NCBI RefSeq assembly: GCF_022808935.1
Contig: NZ_JAKZFR010000008.1
Location: 62,001 to 126,000, forward strand
DNA length: 64,000 bases
Direction of reading: 5' to 3'
From: Geothrix sp. SG200
Lineage (GTDB): Bacteria; Acidobacteriota; Holophagae; Holophagales; Holophagaceae
Position 1 is the stretch's first letter. Each line of letters starts with the position of its first letter. The notes beneath the pieces were generated by a model, which was given only the letters and a program-made list of their open reading frames with translations, was not told where the DNA came from and did not search any database. Shown here in pieces: positions 54,142 to 63,078 of this stretch. The position numbers and the translations under genes were made by a program.

Positions 54142-55487
54142 GACTGGGCCGGGGTGGGAATCGCCACATGACGCACATCGATCTGGCCGGTGGTGGCGGC
54201 GGTGATCAATGCAGTGCGGTAATCCGTGAGTTTTGTGACGGTCTTTCCGGCGGTCTCAACCAATCGGTCGAGATACTCCAGACGGCCTTCAAGGAACCGG
54301 ACAATCACTCGTTGCTCAGCAATGGGTGGCACAGGGAAGGCGAATTTCTTGAGCGTGTCTGACTCCACCTTGAGGGTTCCGTGGGCGGACTCTTGGGCGA
54401 GGCTTGACAGGATTTTGGAGAATCCGGTCAGGCACCAGAAGAGGAAACGGGCGTCCAACTCGCCCCCGCAACGGAGAGCCTTCATGTCCTGGTTCACCGT
54501 CACCGGACGCTCCGTAATGCCCACTGGAAAGGAATGAGCGAGGATCATCCCTCGAACAACTACGAGAACAGCACCGTCCGGGATCAACGCAAGGCCAGTT
54601 TCCTCCAGGGCTTTCTCCGTGATGTGATCAATCGAGTCGGAGATCCTCTCTTGCTTCATGTCCTTGGGGGTGACCCATGGAATGTCACCCTCCCAATACT
54701 CTGCCTTCGACGTGCTTGGGGTCATACCCCCTGACATCGTCATCAAGAAGCCGAGGGGGACGATGTCCCAATGCCTTGGCACCCAACCAAGCCAATCGAT
54801 GCAAGAGTCCCTCATGGGGGCGGACAGGTCCAATCCCTTGGTGGCGGCTCGGGTGATGATCGCCGTTCGCTTCTCCTTGAGCTTCTCGACCAGATCCGTC
54901 TTCTTGGTGATCAGGGCATCGATCTGACTTGTCTTCCAATCCAAGAAGGCTGCGATCTGCCTTTGCTCATCCAGCTGTGGAATGGGGAGATAGAGATCTT
55001 TGTATTTTTCGGCGCTGAAGTTCTCGATGGTGGCTTGGATCGATGTGGAACGAATGCAAGCCCAGTAACACGCTGTCTGACAGTAATAAAAAGCATACCT
55101 AGGAAGAATGACCGTCTGATCAGTTCGATATCGGATCAAATAGCCCGCATAGGCCGCTCTTCCCCAACTAGCAAAATACTGAAAACTCTTGCCGACGGTC
55201 CCGCTACGTGCAAGAAGGATGTCTCCATCTTGCAGTAAATAAGGTTCTGCAACGTGTTCTTCGAGGGAGCGGAAGGTGTCTTCATGAAGGGTGCCGTCTT
55301 CCTTCACATCAGTGATCCGAATGTAGCGAGGAAGTTGAGGATCATCTAGAACTGCGGCTTCATTCGCGCCATACATCAGAGTTTCCGATGCCGTGAACCG
55401 TAGCCGCCTAGATGACCAATGTCGAGGTAGGGCTCCCAGCCAGCCCGTCCAGCAGTCGGCGTATTCGGGGTAGGCCGGATACCTCAC
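54138..55487 (-). CDS. hsdS: Type I restriction-modification specificity subunit
   Basis: This 449-residue subunit has two target-recognition domains (about 15-180 and 220-400) with the usual GDILLARSGTVGK and IPLPQL-like phrases and spacer helices (LDEQRQIAAFLDWKTSQIDALI; IAEQRVIVRFLEGRLEYLDRLV). The recognition sequence should be bipartite but cannot be read by eye. It starts with GTG at 55487, whose GTGA overlaps the rhuM stop. The first half is noticeably more AT-rich than the second, as expected for an exchanged recognition domain. Confidence 0.93.
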   Translation of the reverse strand: MRYPAYPEYADCWTGWLGALPRHWSSRRLRFTASETLMYGANEAAVLDDPQLPRYIRITDVKEDGTLHEDTFRSLEEHVAEPYLLQDGDILLARSGTVGKSFQYFASWGRAAYAGYLIRYRTDQTVILPRYAFYYCQTACYWACIRSTSIQATIENFSAEKYKDLYLPIPQLDEQRQIAAFLDWKTSQIDALITKKTDLVEKLKEKRTAIITRAATKGLDLSAPMRDSCIDWLGWVPRHWDIVPLGFLMTMSGGMTPSTSKAEYWEGDIPWVTPKDMKQERISDSIDHITEKALEETGLALIPDGAVLVVVRGMILAHSFPVGITERPVTVNQDMKALRCGGELDARFLFWCLTGFSKILSSLAQESAHGTLKVESDTLKKFAFPVPPIAEQRVIVRFLEGRLEYLDRLVETAGKTVTKLTDYRTALITAATTGQIDVRHVAIPTPAQS

Positions 55488-56488
55488 GCCCCACCTTCCT
55501 TCCCCTTCGCCTGCTTCTCAATGGCTTCCAGGGTCTTGATGTCCTCCGTGTCCGCATCAAGCGCCTCGGCTTGGCGGCGGTTCTGGTCGAAGGCCTCGTA
55601 GCGGTCGTGGGCGATAGCCTTCATGTCCTCGGTGCTGATGGACCCGGCGTGGGTCAGCACGGGGCGGTCGTTGAAGACCAGCAACCTGTCCACGTTCTCC
55701 CGCCAGTAGGCCAGGGTGAGGCTCTTCCGCTCCTTCACCCGGAGTTCGGCCTGCTCCAGGAAGATCACGACCAGGCGGTTCAGGGTGTCGACTTCCTCGG
55801 CGGAGAGGTAGTTCTTGGCGACGATGACATCCTGCTTGCGGACCCTGGACCCGCTCCAGGTGGTGAGGGCCATGTTGGGGGCGTCGGGGTTCGCCCGAGT
55901 GACCACGATCTCCGCCGCCGTCTTCTGGCACACGGCATAGAGGAGCTTGTTCTGCACCTCCGCGAAGAAGAGGTGGGCGTGGGTGTCGTCGGCCCGGTAG
56001 TCGTCGCTGAGGGCGAAGAGGTCCCGGACCTTCTGGTAGAAGCGCTTCTCGGAGGCCCGGATCTCCCGGATGCGGGCCAGCAACTCGTCGAAGTAGTCCC
56101 AGCCGCCGGGGTTCTTGAGGCGTTCGTCGTCCATGACGAAGCCCTTCACCAGGTATTCCGTCAGGTGGCTCGTGGCCCACTGGCGGAACTGGGTGCCCCG
56201 GGGGGACCGCACCCGGTAGCCGATGGCCAGGATCATCTCGATGCGATAAACCTTGACCTTGTAGTTCTTGCCATCCGAGGCAGTCGTCAAGGATTCCTTT
56301 ACAACTGCCCCTTCCGGCAGCTCACCCTCCTCCAGGATGTGCTTGGCGTGGATGCTGACGTTCTGCTTGGTGGTATCGAACAGCTCGGCGATCTCCCCCT
56401 GGGATAGCCACACGGTGCCGTCCATGGCCCGGAACTGCACCTGGGCTTTGCCGTCCTCGCTCCGGTAGAGCACGACCTCGCCGCTCAT
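55484..56488 (-). CDS. rhuM: RhuM-family protein encoded inside the restriction operon
   Basis: This 334-residue RhuM/PF13310-like protein has an N-terminal wHTH-like part (VWLSQGEIAELFDTTKQNVSIHAKHI). A central VYRIEMILAIGYRVRSPRGTQFR motif is typical of Bro-N/RhuM-type proteins, followed by LLYAVCQKTAAEIV and a charged C-terminus. It often occurs between hsd genes. Its role is unsettled; a regulatory or protective function has been suggested by location only. It overlaps both neighbours by 4 nt. Confidence 0.85.
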   Translation of the reverse strand: MSGEVVLYRSEDGKAQVQFRAMDGTVWLSQGEIAELFDTTKQNVSIHAKHILEEGELPEGAVVKESLTTASDGKNYKVKVYRIEMILAIGYRVRSPRGTQFRQWATSHLTEYLVKGFVMDDERLKNPGGWDYFDELLARIREIRASEKRFYQKVRDLFALSDDYRADDTHAHLFFAEVQNKLLYAVCQKTAAEIVVTRANPDAPNMALTTWSGSRVRKQDVIVAKNYLSAEEVDTLNRLVVIFLEQAELRVKERKSLTLAYWRENVDRLLVFNDRPVLTHAGSISTEDMKAIAHDRYEAFDQNRRQAEALDADTEDIKTLEAIEKQAKGKEGGA

Positions 56489-58749
56489 GCCGTGACCCCT
56501 TCCAGCATGGCCATGATCTCCTTCTCAAGCGTCTTGATGTCGGCCTCGATCGCCTCCAGGGGGCGTGGCGGCTCATATTGGTAGAAGTGGCGGGTAAATG
56601 GGATCTCGTAGCCGACCTTCACCTTCTTGTGGTCGATCCAGGCGTCCGCCCGGTAGGGCAGCACCTCGGCCTTGAGGTAGGCCTCGCAGTGGTCCTTCAC
56701 CAAGGCGATGAGCTTCGTGAGGTCCACCTTCCCCTTGTTCTTCTTGCCCTCGTAGTCCAAGGGGAGGGGCAGGGCGATGCCCGGAGGCAAGGGGACGTTC
56801 TCCGTGTCCCGAAGGTCCGCATCCGGCTCCTGGTTCCCCTTGGCGTCCAGGCAGGGCTTCGCCGTGGGGTCCTTCTCTCCGAGGCTCCCAGGGGAAACCA
56901 GGGCTGTTTTCAGGGTGCCTTCCAGCTCGGTCTCCGCCTGCTCGAAGGCCAAGGAGAGCTGTTTGAGGAAGGCCTTCCGGTCCTTCACCACGTGGCCATC
57001 CGTGAAGTCCGCCTTCATGCCTTCGAGGACCTCCAGGATGGCAGCCTGGGCGGCCTTCCCCTGTAACTCCTCCTCGGCCTTCTTTTTCTTGTTCTTCCGC
57101 TTGAGGGAGATCGCCAGATCCATGAAGGCGCTGGTCGCCTTGAACCGGGCGATGCGCTCATCGGTCACGGCGAAGTTCAGGCGCAGGGGGCGTTCGACGG
57201 TGATTCTCAGGAACCCGAGGTCCCGGTTGTCGAGCACTTTGCTGACGATCAGACCCTTGGTCTGGTCTCGCTTGGGATCGATGTTGGTCTGAATCTCTCC
57301 AACGGTCATTTGCACGTCGTGCTGGAAATCCCCGTAGAGCTTGGTGATCACCCCGATGTGATCGGGAGAACCATCCTGGCCATCCCCGATCTTCTTCCGC
57401 TTGTCGCCCAGGCTCTTCTTCATCTTCCAGGCGAAGTCCGTAGCATTGATGAGCTGGACCTTGCCCTTCCGGTGCTCCGGCTTTCGGTTGGTCACGAGCC
57501 AGATGTAGGTCGAGATGCCCGTGTTGTAGAAGAGCTGGTCCGGCAGGCCGACCACTGCTTCAAGCATGTCGTTCTCGATGATCCACCTGCGGATGTTGCT
57601 CTCCCCGCCTCCAGCGTCTCCGGTGAACAGAGGCGAGCCGTTGAAGACGATGGCGATGCGGGAGCCCTCGTCGTCCCCGGCGGGCCGCATCTTGGAGATC
57701 ATGTGGAGCAGGAACAGGAGGGCTCCGTCGTTGATACGGGGCAGACCGGGGCCAAAGCGTCCGTTGAATCCGAACTCGTTGTGCTCCCGGGTGACGTGGT
57801 CCTTCTCCGGCTTCCACTCCACGCCGAAGGGAGGGTTCGCCAGCATGTAATGGAACTGCTCGTTGGGATGGCCGTCGCCATCCACGAAGCCTTCCTTGGT
57901 CTTCCCCGTGCCCAGGGTGTCCCCGAAGGCAATGTTCTGGGCATCTTCGCCCTTGATCATGAGGTCGGAGCCGCAGATGGCGAACGACTCGGGGTTGTAT
58001 TCCTGGCCGTAGAGCCCAAGGGTGGCGCTGGGGTTCAGCCCCTTCTCCGGATCTTTGATCAGCTTCTCGGACTCTGAGAGCATCCCGCCCGTGCCACAGG
58101 TCGGGTCGTAGATCTTGATGACCTTCCCCTGGGTGTAGACCAGATCGTCGTGGGTGAAGAGGAGCTTCACCATGAGGTTGATGACTTCACGGGGAGTGAA
58201 GTGGTCCCCGGCCTCCTCGTTGGCCTGCTCGTTGAACCGCCGGACCAGGTCCTCGAACAAATAGCCCATGGCGATGTTTGGGATGGTGTCCGGATGCAGG
58301 TCCACAGCCGCCACCTGCTTGACGACCTCGAAGAGGCGGTTGGCCTCCTCCAGCTTCTCGATCTCCTCCTCGAACTTGAACTTTTCGATGATCTTCCGGG
58401 CCCGGGAGGAAAACCCGGCCATGAAGTTCACCAGGTTGGCGGCGAGCTTGTCCGGGTCCCCCAGGAGCTTCTGGAACGTGAAGTCGCTGGTGTTGTGGAA
58501 GGTCAGCTTGAACCTGTGGTTGATGGTCTTCTCGATGGTGTCCGGGTCCGACTTGCCGTCCGCCTGCAACTTCTTGTGCAGGGCGATGACGGCCTCCTTG
58601 CTGCTCTCCAGGACGCAGTCCAGGCGCCGGAGGACGACCAGGGGGATCATCACCCGTCGGTATTGGGGTGGCCGGTAGGGGCCCCGAAGGAGGTTGGCGA
58701 TGTTCCAGATGACATCGCCCTGCTGCTTGATGGTGTCGAGGTTGGCCAT
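56485..58749 (-). CDS. hsdM: Type I restriction-modification methyltransferase subunit
   Basis: This 754-residue N6-adenine methyltransferase has an N-terminal HsdM_N helical domain (about 1-160), the SAM-binding motif YDPTCGTGGML (near 215) and the catalytic N305-PPF308. It is longer than a typical HsdM (~500) because of a ~200-residue helical C-terminus (from about 530) found in larger type I methylases. It is the first gene of the operon; ~256 bp separate it from the divergent gene at 59006. Confidence 0.94.
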   Translation of the reverse strand: MANLDTIKQQGDVIWNIANLLRGPYRPPQYRRVMIPLVVLRRLDCVLESSKEAVIALHKKLQADGKSDPDTIEKTINHRFKLTFHNTSDFTFQKLLGDPDKLAANLVNFMAGFSSRARKIIEKFKFEEEIEKLEEANRLFEVVKQVAAVDLHPDTIPNIAMGYLFEDLVRRFNEQANEEAGDHFTPREVINLMVKLLFTHDDLVYTQGKVIKIYDPTCGTGGMLSESEKLIKDPEKGLNPSATLGLYGQEYNPESFAICGSDLMIKGEDAQNIAFGDTLGTGKTKEGFVDGDGHPNEQFHYMLANPPFGVEWKPEKDHVTREHNEFGFNGRFGPGLPRINDGALLFLLHMISKMRPAGDDEGSRIAIVFNGSPLFTGDAGGGESNIRRWIIENDMLEAVVGLPDQLFYNTGISTYIWLVTNRKPEHRKGKVQLINATDFAWKMKKSLGDKRKKIGDGQDGSPDHIGVITKLYGDFQHDVQMTVGEIQTNIDPKRDQTKGLIVSKVLDNRDLGFLRITVERPLRLNFAVTDERIARFKATSAFMDLAISLKRKNKKKKAEEELQGKAAQAAILEVLEGMKADFTDGHVVKDRKAFLKQLSLAFEQAETELEGTLKTALVSPGSLGEKDPTAKPCLDAKGNQEPDADLRDTENVPLPPGIALPLPLDYEGKKNKGKVDLTKLIALVKDHCEAYLKAEVLPYRADAWIDHKKVKVGYEIPFTRHFYQYEPPRPLEAIEADIKTLEKEIMAMLEGVTA

Positions 58750-59005
58750 GGATTTGTTTTCCGTGCGGCCTATGGCCGAAACTGGAGAGGATGAGGTCGG
58801 CGGAATGTATTTGAGCCTGGGCGGGGCAAGCCTGGAGACGCTGCATGACCCTTTAGGTAGATGACCTTCAGGTTAACGCAGGGCCTTGGGCATTCCTTGG
58901 CCGGAATCCCGGAGGGGGCGTTCTCGGCGGGGCAGTTTTGGTGGCGGGTGCATTACTTCCCTCCGATCCCCCTACTAGGCCCAGGGGCCCTGCCTGACGG
59001 CGAAG

Positions 59006-59956
59006 GTGACGAGCACGAGGCCCCTACCAAGCGGGGGGTCGTTGCGAGAGGGCTTCTGGATCCACGCCAAGACAGGTTCGTTCAAGCTCGTCGATGAACA
59101 TGCCCGCTGGATCCAGCGACCCGAAAACGCCCAGGAGTTCGAGCTTCCCGACGAAGTCGTCCTGGCTCTTGGGGATCTGCGCTGGGACTTCAACGGGAAG
59201 GGTCGCCGGGACATCCTGCTGCTCGCCATGGACCAGGGGCTGATCCGCACCCGGGGGCACGGACCCGGGGCGGTGACGTTCGAGGCCACCTTGCCCATCG
59301 AGGAGATCATCCGGGGCAGCGCGAAGTTCATGCAGCTGAACTGCGGTCCGGCCACCCGGTGCACCGTCTCAGACCTCCGCCGGGGCGAGACCGTCGTCTT
59401 CACCTACGGCGACGCCAAGCCGGTCATCGAGGCCAGGGACTACCGGTTCCTCCTGCCGGTCTGGATGCGCCCGACCCAGGTCCTGCCCATGCCGCGCCCT
59501 TTTGTTCTGCTGGATGGGTGGGTAGCCAACGGGATCTGGACTTGCTCCGCGTTGCCGGGCGCTACCACCCCCAGCCAGCTCGTGGTCCTCCTGGGCGAGA
59601 TGGGCATCGAGGGGTCCGGGTGGCTGGCCCTGAAGGACGGGCGGACCTGGAAGATGTCCCCATCGGCCCCGCCCTTGACCCCGGTTGACCCTGAGCGCTT
59701 GCCCAAGCACGTCCGGGTCTGTTCGGACTGCGGCTGGCCTACCACGGGACCGTCGTCCCCCTGCCAGTGCGGGAACACCCTCCACTGTCGTGCCTGCGGG
59801 CTGCCCAGGTTCTGGCCGGTGCCAGGGAAAGACATGGTGACCCTCGGTGGAGACTCTCTCCACGTCCCTCTCGTGGCCGGATATGGGCATCGGTGCCTCC
59901 GCTGGGGCTCTGTGAGTGTGATGCCTTTGGACGAGCTGATCCGGCGGGGGCGTTGA
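59006..59956 (+). CDS. Unrecognised protein with a C-terminal zinc-ribbon-like cysteine cluster
   Basis: This 316-residue soluble protein belongs to no family I recognise. The first 150 residues are mixed alpha/beta (FELPDEVVLALGDLRWDF, ILLLAMDQGLIRTRGH). The end has CSDCGWPTTGPSSPCQCG and then CRACG, a CxxC/CxC/CxxC pattern that could bind zinc. A GTG start is taken at 59006; a TTG at 59042 is also possible, and neither has a strong ribosome site. The next gene overlaps it (TTGA). It lies in the right end of the island next to three more unknown genes. Confidence 0.6.
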   Translation: MTSTRPLPSGGSLREGFWIHAKTGSFKLVDEHARWIQRPENAQEFELPDEVVLALGDLRWDFNGKGRRDILLLAMDQGLIRTRGHGPGAVTFEATLPIEEIIRGSAKFMQLNCGPATRCTVSDLRRGETVVFTYGDAKPVIEARDYRFLLPVWMRPTQVLPMPRPFVLLDGWVANGIWTCSALPGATTPSQLVVLLGEMGIEGSGWLALKDGRTWKMSPSAPPLTPVDPERLPKHVRVCSDCGWPTTGPSSPCQCGNTLHCRACGLPRFWPVPGKDMVTLGGDSLHVPLVAGYGHRCLRWGSVSVMPLDELIRRGR

Positions 59957-60372
59957 AGCCTATCTGGTTCGCGGTGGTCGCCCTCTGGGCTCTCGCCTGC
60001 CTTGGCATCCGGCTTCGACTCCATGGCCGTCTCCTTGTCGCCGGAACCTCGCTGAGGACCTCGGACTGGGTGCTTCGGGCCCTGGGCGCCCGGTGGCTGC
60101 CCAGGGTCAGCCTTGGCCTGCTGATCGTTCAGGGGATCCGGGAGCCCGGCGCCGTCGTCCACGCTCTCCGGGGCCTCGATGGGCGCAATGTAATTGCCGT
60201 TGTGGTGGGCGGGGCGTTCCGCTTGTTCGCAACGGCCACGCTCTGGGCCGAGTTCCGGGTTGTGGAAGAGCATCGGCTTCACCGCCTTGATCTTCGGGCC
60301 TCCCTGGTCTGGGAAGCTGCGTTCTGGGCCCATGCCTGGTTGACACTCCTTCCGACCGCGCTGTGGAGCTGA
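59953..60372 (+). CDS. Small putative membrane protein
   Basis: This is a 139-residue protein with three or four hydrophobic stretches (PIWFAVVALWALACLGIRL at the N-terminus, then VIAVVVGGAFRLFATATLW and WEAAFWAHAWLTLLPTAL). No family was recognised. The start is an assumed TTG at 59953 in a TTGA overlap with the previous stop, which argues for coupling but leaves the start uncertain. Confidence 0.5.
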   Translation: MKPIWFAVVALWALACLGIRLRLHGRLLVAGTSLRTSDWVLRALGARWLPRVSLGLLIVQGIREPGAVVHALRGLDGRNVIAVVVGGAFRLFATATLWAEFRVVEEHRLHRLDLRASLVWEAAFWAHAWLTLLPTALWS

Positions 60373-60373
60373 C

Positions 60374-60811
60374 GTGGGCATCAACCTGATCCAGAACGAC
60401 GAGCAGCACCCCGAAGGGAACCCCCCGTCCGCGACCATGCGGATCGAGGAGACCATCCTGCTCGACGAGCGCGTCCAGACCCTCCAGGGGCCTTTGGTCG
60501 ACGCGGGCTTCGAGGTCACGCTCCTCCCGGTCTCCCAGAGGGGCACAATCCCCCAGCGTCGCCCAGGCATGGCCCCGCGCCCGCCGATCCTGATCACTGG
60601 GAAGGTCCGGGACTGGCTGGACCGGAACCCCGACCCGATGACCCTCGGGGTCAGCCTGATCAACGTGGCGGCCATCGTGGGCCATCCGGAGGGGTGCGCC
60701 GCCGTCCTGCTCCGGGCCCTGGCCGACCCGACCGTTCCCACCTACACCCTCTTCTGGATGGACTTCTCCCCGGACGGTCGGCGCCACCTGATGCTCTTCG
60801 TGCGGGAGTAG
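60374..60811 (+). CDS. Hypothetical protein
   Basis: This 145-residue protein starts with GTG at 60374, one base after the previous stop. The sequence is soluble and mixed in type (RIEETILLDERVQTLQGPL, VSLINVAAIVGHPEGCAAVLLRAL). No motif was recognised. The close packing with its neighbours and a stop followed 12 bp later by another start support an operon of unknown function at the island's right end. Confidence 0.5.
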   Translation: MGINLIQNDEQHPEGNPPSATMRIEETILLDERVQTLQGPLVDAGFEVTLLPVSQRGTIPQRRPGMAPRPPILITGKVRDWLDRNPDPMTLGVSLINVAAIVGHPEGCAAVLLRALADPTVPTYTLFWMDFSPDGRRHLMLFVRE

Positions 60812-60823
60812 ACCCTGATCCGC

Positions 60824-61069
60824 GTGACCGTGGACTACGGATTCGACCTGCACTCCATCAGCCTCATGGAGCCCGTCTTCGCCCAGATCCAGGTGGGTCT
60901 ACCCGTGGTCGTCGAGGGGCAGGGTTTCCCGGTCGAAGGCGTCCTGGAGCAGGACCTGTGGGCCTTCAACTACGGCGCCGTAGGGGCCGTCCACGTGACG
61001 ACCGACACGGGCCGCGAGGTGTTCGAGGGGGGTCTCGGGGACGCCGAGGTGGCAGTTCACTGGGACTGA
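60824..61069 (+). CDS. Small hypothetical protein
   Basis: This 81-residue acidic protein (MTVDYGFDLHSISLMEPVFA..., ending VAVHWD) starts with GTG at 60824. No recognised family, signal peptide or membrane segment. It is the last of the four tightly packed unknown genes before the tRNA-His end of the island. Confidence 0.45.
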   Translation: MTVDYGFDLHSISLMEPVFAQIQVGLPVVVEGQGFPVEGVLEQDLWAFNYGAVGAVHVTTDTGREVFEGGLGDAEVAVHWD

Positions 61070-61148
61070 AGGGGTGACCGTGGACGCCTCCACCTCGTCC
61101 AGGCCCACCACTGCCGCACCACCCCGGGTGGTGCGCTGCCCGGAACCG

Positions 61149-61166
61149 CCCCACAAATACACCACA
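61149..61166. repeat. att-flanking repeat, copy 3 (right end)
   Basis: CCCCACAAATACACCACA, one base different from copy 1, lies 116 bp inside the right att copy and in the same orientation as the left copies. Confidence 0.65.
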
Positions 61167-61253
61167 ACGGGTGGGTCTCGGGGGCCAAACAAAGGACTTA
61201 CGAGCACCCGGGAGCACCGAACTGCACCCAGTTGCACTGGTGGTCCCGGACGC

Positions 61254-61290
61254 GAAAAAGCCCCGGAGATGCAGCATCCACGGGGCTTTC
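61254..61290 (-). terminator. Terminator downstream of tRNA-His
   Basis: On the minus strand GAAAGCCCCG...CGGGGCTTTTT, with an inner GATGC/GCATC stem. It is placed directly behind the tRNA 3' end. Confidence 0.75.
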
Positions 61291-61339
61291 GATCTGGGGC
61301 GGCTGATGGGACTCGAACCCACGACACCTGGAATCACAA
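61282..61339. repeat. Right attachment site, inside tRNA-His
   Basis: 58 bp identical to 36787-36844. It covers the trailer, acceptor, T arm, variable region and part of the anticodon arm of the intact tRNA gene, and ends in the anticodon loop. Confidence 0.9.
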
Positions 61340-61372
61340 TCCAGTACTCTAACCAACTGAGCTACAGCCGCC
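61295..61372 (-). tRNA. tRNA-His (anticodon GTG)
   Basis: The minus strand reads GGCGGCTGTAGCTCAGTTGG at the 5' end. The anticodon stem CTGGA/TTCCAG carries a GTG anticodon, the T arm is GTGGGTTCGAGTCCCAT, and the 3' end is CAGCCGCCCCA with encoded CCA. G-1 pairs with C73, the special mark of tRNA-His. The gene is complete and is the target of the island at its 3' side. Confidence 0.96.
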
Positions 61373-61480
61373 GTCGGACCATTCAGATTATCCGGGGCGG
61401 TCCCGGATGGCCAGCGGGAACCTTCGGGGGAGTGCGGTCATCGAAAGAAGCAGGCCGGAATTCGGCAAAGCGAGGAGTCT

Positions 61481-62986
61481 ATGAATCGTCAGATGAAGCA
61501 GGTCCTGGGGTTGTCCGCGTTCGCGGCCGGCTGCATGGCCCTGGGGATGGGCCTCAGCTACGGTTGGCAGGCCCAGGCGCAGGAGGAAAAGCCGGTGACG
61601 GTGGAAGCGCGGGGTGCGGATCGCCTCCCGCCCATCGCGGAGGTGGCCGAGAAGCTGAACCCCACCGTGGTGGCCATCACCAACACCAGTTTCGTGAAGA
61701 ATCAGCGCTTCCAGCACCCCCAGATCGGGGGCGATGACTTCTTCGACTTCTTCTTCGGCCCCGGCGGGCCGCAGCAGCGGCGGTCCCCGCGGGGCGGCGA
61801 GGACGAACAGCGTGCCGTTTCCGGCGGCTCAGGCGTGATCATCAGCCCCCAGGGCGAGATCCTCACCAACTACCACGTCATCGCCAGCATGGGCGGCGCC
61901 GCGGACAATTCCCTGGAGGTGAAGACCAGCGACGGGAAGAGCTACAAGGCCACGGTCCTGGGCAAGGACAAGGAGCTGGACATCGCCCTCATCAAGATCG
62001 ACGCGGCCCACCTGCCCTTCGCCAAGCTGGGCGAATCGGATTCCCTCAAGATCGGCGAGTGGGTGGTGGCCATCGGCAACCCCTTCGGCCTCGAGCACAC
62101 CGTCACCCAGGGCATCATCAGCGCCAAGGGCCGCAAGCTCGACACCGGCGTCAGCTCCTTCCTCCAGACCGACGCCGCCATCAACCGCGGCAACTCCGGC
62201 GGGCCCCTGCTGAATCTCAAGGGCGAGGTCATCGGCATCAACACCGCCATCAACCCCGCGGGCCAGAACATCGGCTTCGCCGTGCCCATCAGCCAGGTGA
62301 ACCGCATCATCAAGGACCTCCGCAGCGGCAAGCCGGTGAGCCGGGGCTACCTTGGCGTGGGGCCGCAGGATCTGGACCAGGCCTACCAGGACGCCCTGGG
62401 CGCCAAGGAAGGCGTGGTGGTGAGCACCGTGGAGAAGGGCCAGGCGGCGGACAAGGCGGGCGTTCAGCGCCTGGATGTCATCACCGCGGTGGACGGCCAG
62501 CCCGTGCGCAGCCAGGACGAGCTGGTGAGCGCGATCTCCAGCCGCCGGGCGGGCGATTCCGTGAAGCTCAGCATCTGGCGTGACGGCAAGACCCTCACCC
62601 TGACCGCCACGCTGGGGGATCGGAAGGCCCTGGAAGAGCAGCGCCGACGCGATTCCGGCGAGGAATCCGACGAGGAAGGCGGCCAGGGCGCCCAGGGTGA
62701 GGTGAAGGGCGTGAACCTGGAGAAGCTCTACGGGTTCACGGTCGAGCCCCTCGACGTGAAGCGACGGCTCAAGGGCGTGGTGGTGACCTCCGTGGACCCC
62801 CGTTCCCCGGCGGCCGAGCGCGGCCTGGCCCCCGGCCTGGTCATTACCGAGGTGGGCCGGCAGCCCGTGAACAACCTGGCCGAGTTCAACGCCCAGGTGA
62901 AGAAGGCCGGCGGCAAGACCCTGCTGCTCTTCATCCAGAGCCCCAACGGGGCCCAGAAGATCACCCTGGCCATTCCGCCCCGCTGA
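61481..62986 (+). CDS. htrA: Do/HtrA-family periplasmic serine protease
   Basis: This 501-residue protease for misfolded envelope proteins has a signal peptide or anchor (about 1-34). The trypsin-like domain has the triad H132 (LTNYHVI), D167 (ELDIAL) and S239 (RGNSGGPL). Two PDZ domains follow (about 285-375 and 405-495), separated by a charged linker rich in Glu, Asp and Arg. The ATG is preceded by GAGGAG. It lies outside the island and looks like ordinary chromosomal backbone. Confidence 0.95.
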   Translation: MNRQMKQVLGLSAFAAGCMALGMGLSYGWQAQAQEEKPVTVEARGADRLPPIAEVAEKLNPTVVAITNTSFVKNQRFQHPQIGGDDFFDFFFGPGGPQQRRSPRGGEDEQRAVSGGSGVIISPQGEILTNYHVIASMGGAADNSLEVKTSDGKSYKATVLGKDKELDIALIKIDAAHLPFAKLGESDSLKIGEWVVAIGNPFGLEHTVTQGIISAKGRKLDTGVSSFLQTDAAINRGNSGGPLLNLKGEVIGINTAINPAGQNIGFAVPISQVNRIIKDLRSGKPVSRGYLGVGPQDLDQAYQDALGAKEGVVVSTVEKGQAADKAGVQRLDVITAVDGQPVRSQDELVSAISSRRAGDSVKLSIWRDGKTLTLTATLGDRKALEEQRRRDSGEESDEEGGQGAQGEVKGVNLEKLYGFTVEPLDVKRRLKGVVVTSVDPRSPAAERGLAPGLVITEVGRQPVNNLAEFNAQVKKAGGKTLLLFIQSPNGAQKITLAIPPR

Positions 62987-63004
62987 ACCTGGCCATGACC
63001 CGAT

Positions 63005-63033
63005 CCGGAGCCCCGGTCCCCCCGGGGCTCCGG
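63005..63033. terminator. Strong hairpin after htrA
   Basis: CCGGAGCCCCGG and CCGGGGCTCCGG form a perfect 12-bp stem with a 5-nt loop 19 bp after the htrA stop. No T run follows, so it may act as a weak terminator or an RNA-stabilising end. Confidence 0.6.
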
Positions 63034-63078
63034 CCGTTCAGGGTAAACTCGAAGGTTCAACCAGGGTAAGGATCAATC

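Larger units (their letters stand above)
36787..61339. mobile_element. Composite genomic island integrated in tRNA-His
   Basis: The ~24.5-kb interval is bounded by 58-bp perfect direct repeats (36787-36844 and 61282-61339). The right copy is the 3' half and trailer of an intact tRNA-His gene, and the identity stops in the anticodon loop, a usual crossover place for tyrosine recombinases. Inside are two tyrosine recombinases, small HTH proteins, a reverse transcriptase, restriction-modification, Fic, a proteasome-like pair and a metal efflux operon. An internal att-like site at 43117-43150 splits it into a ~6-kb efflux unit and a ~18-kb unit carrying the integrases. Confidence 0.88.
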
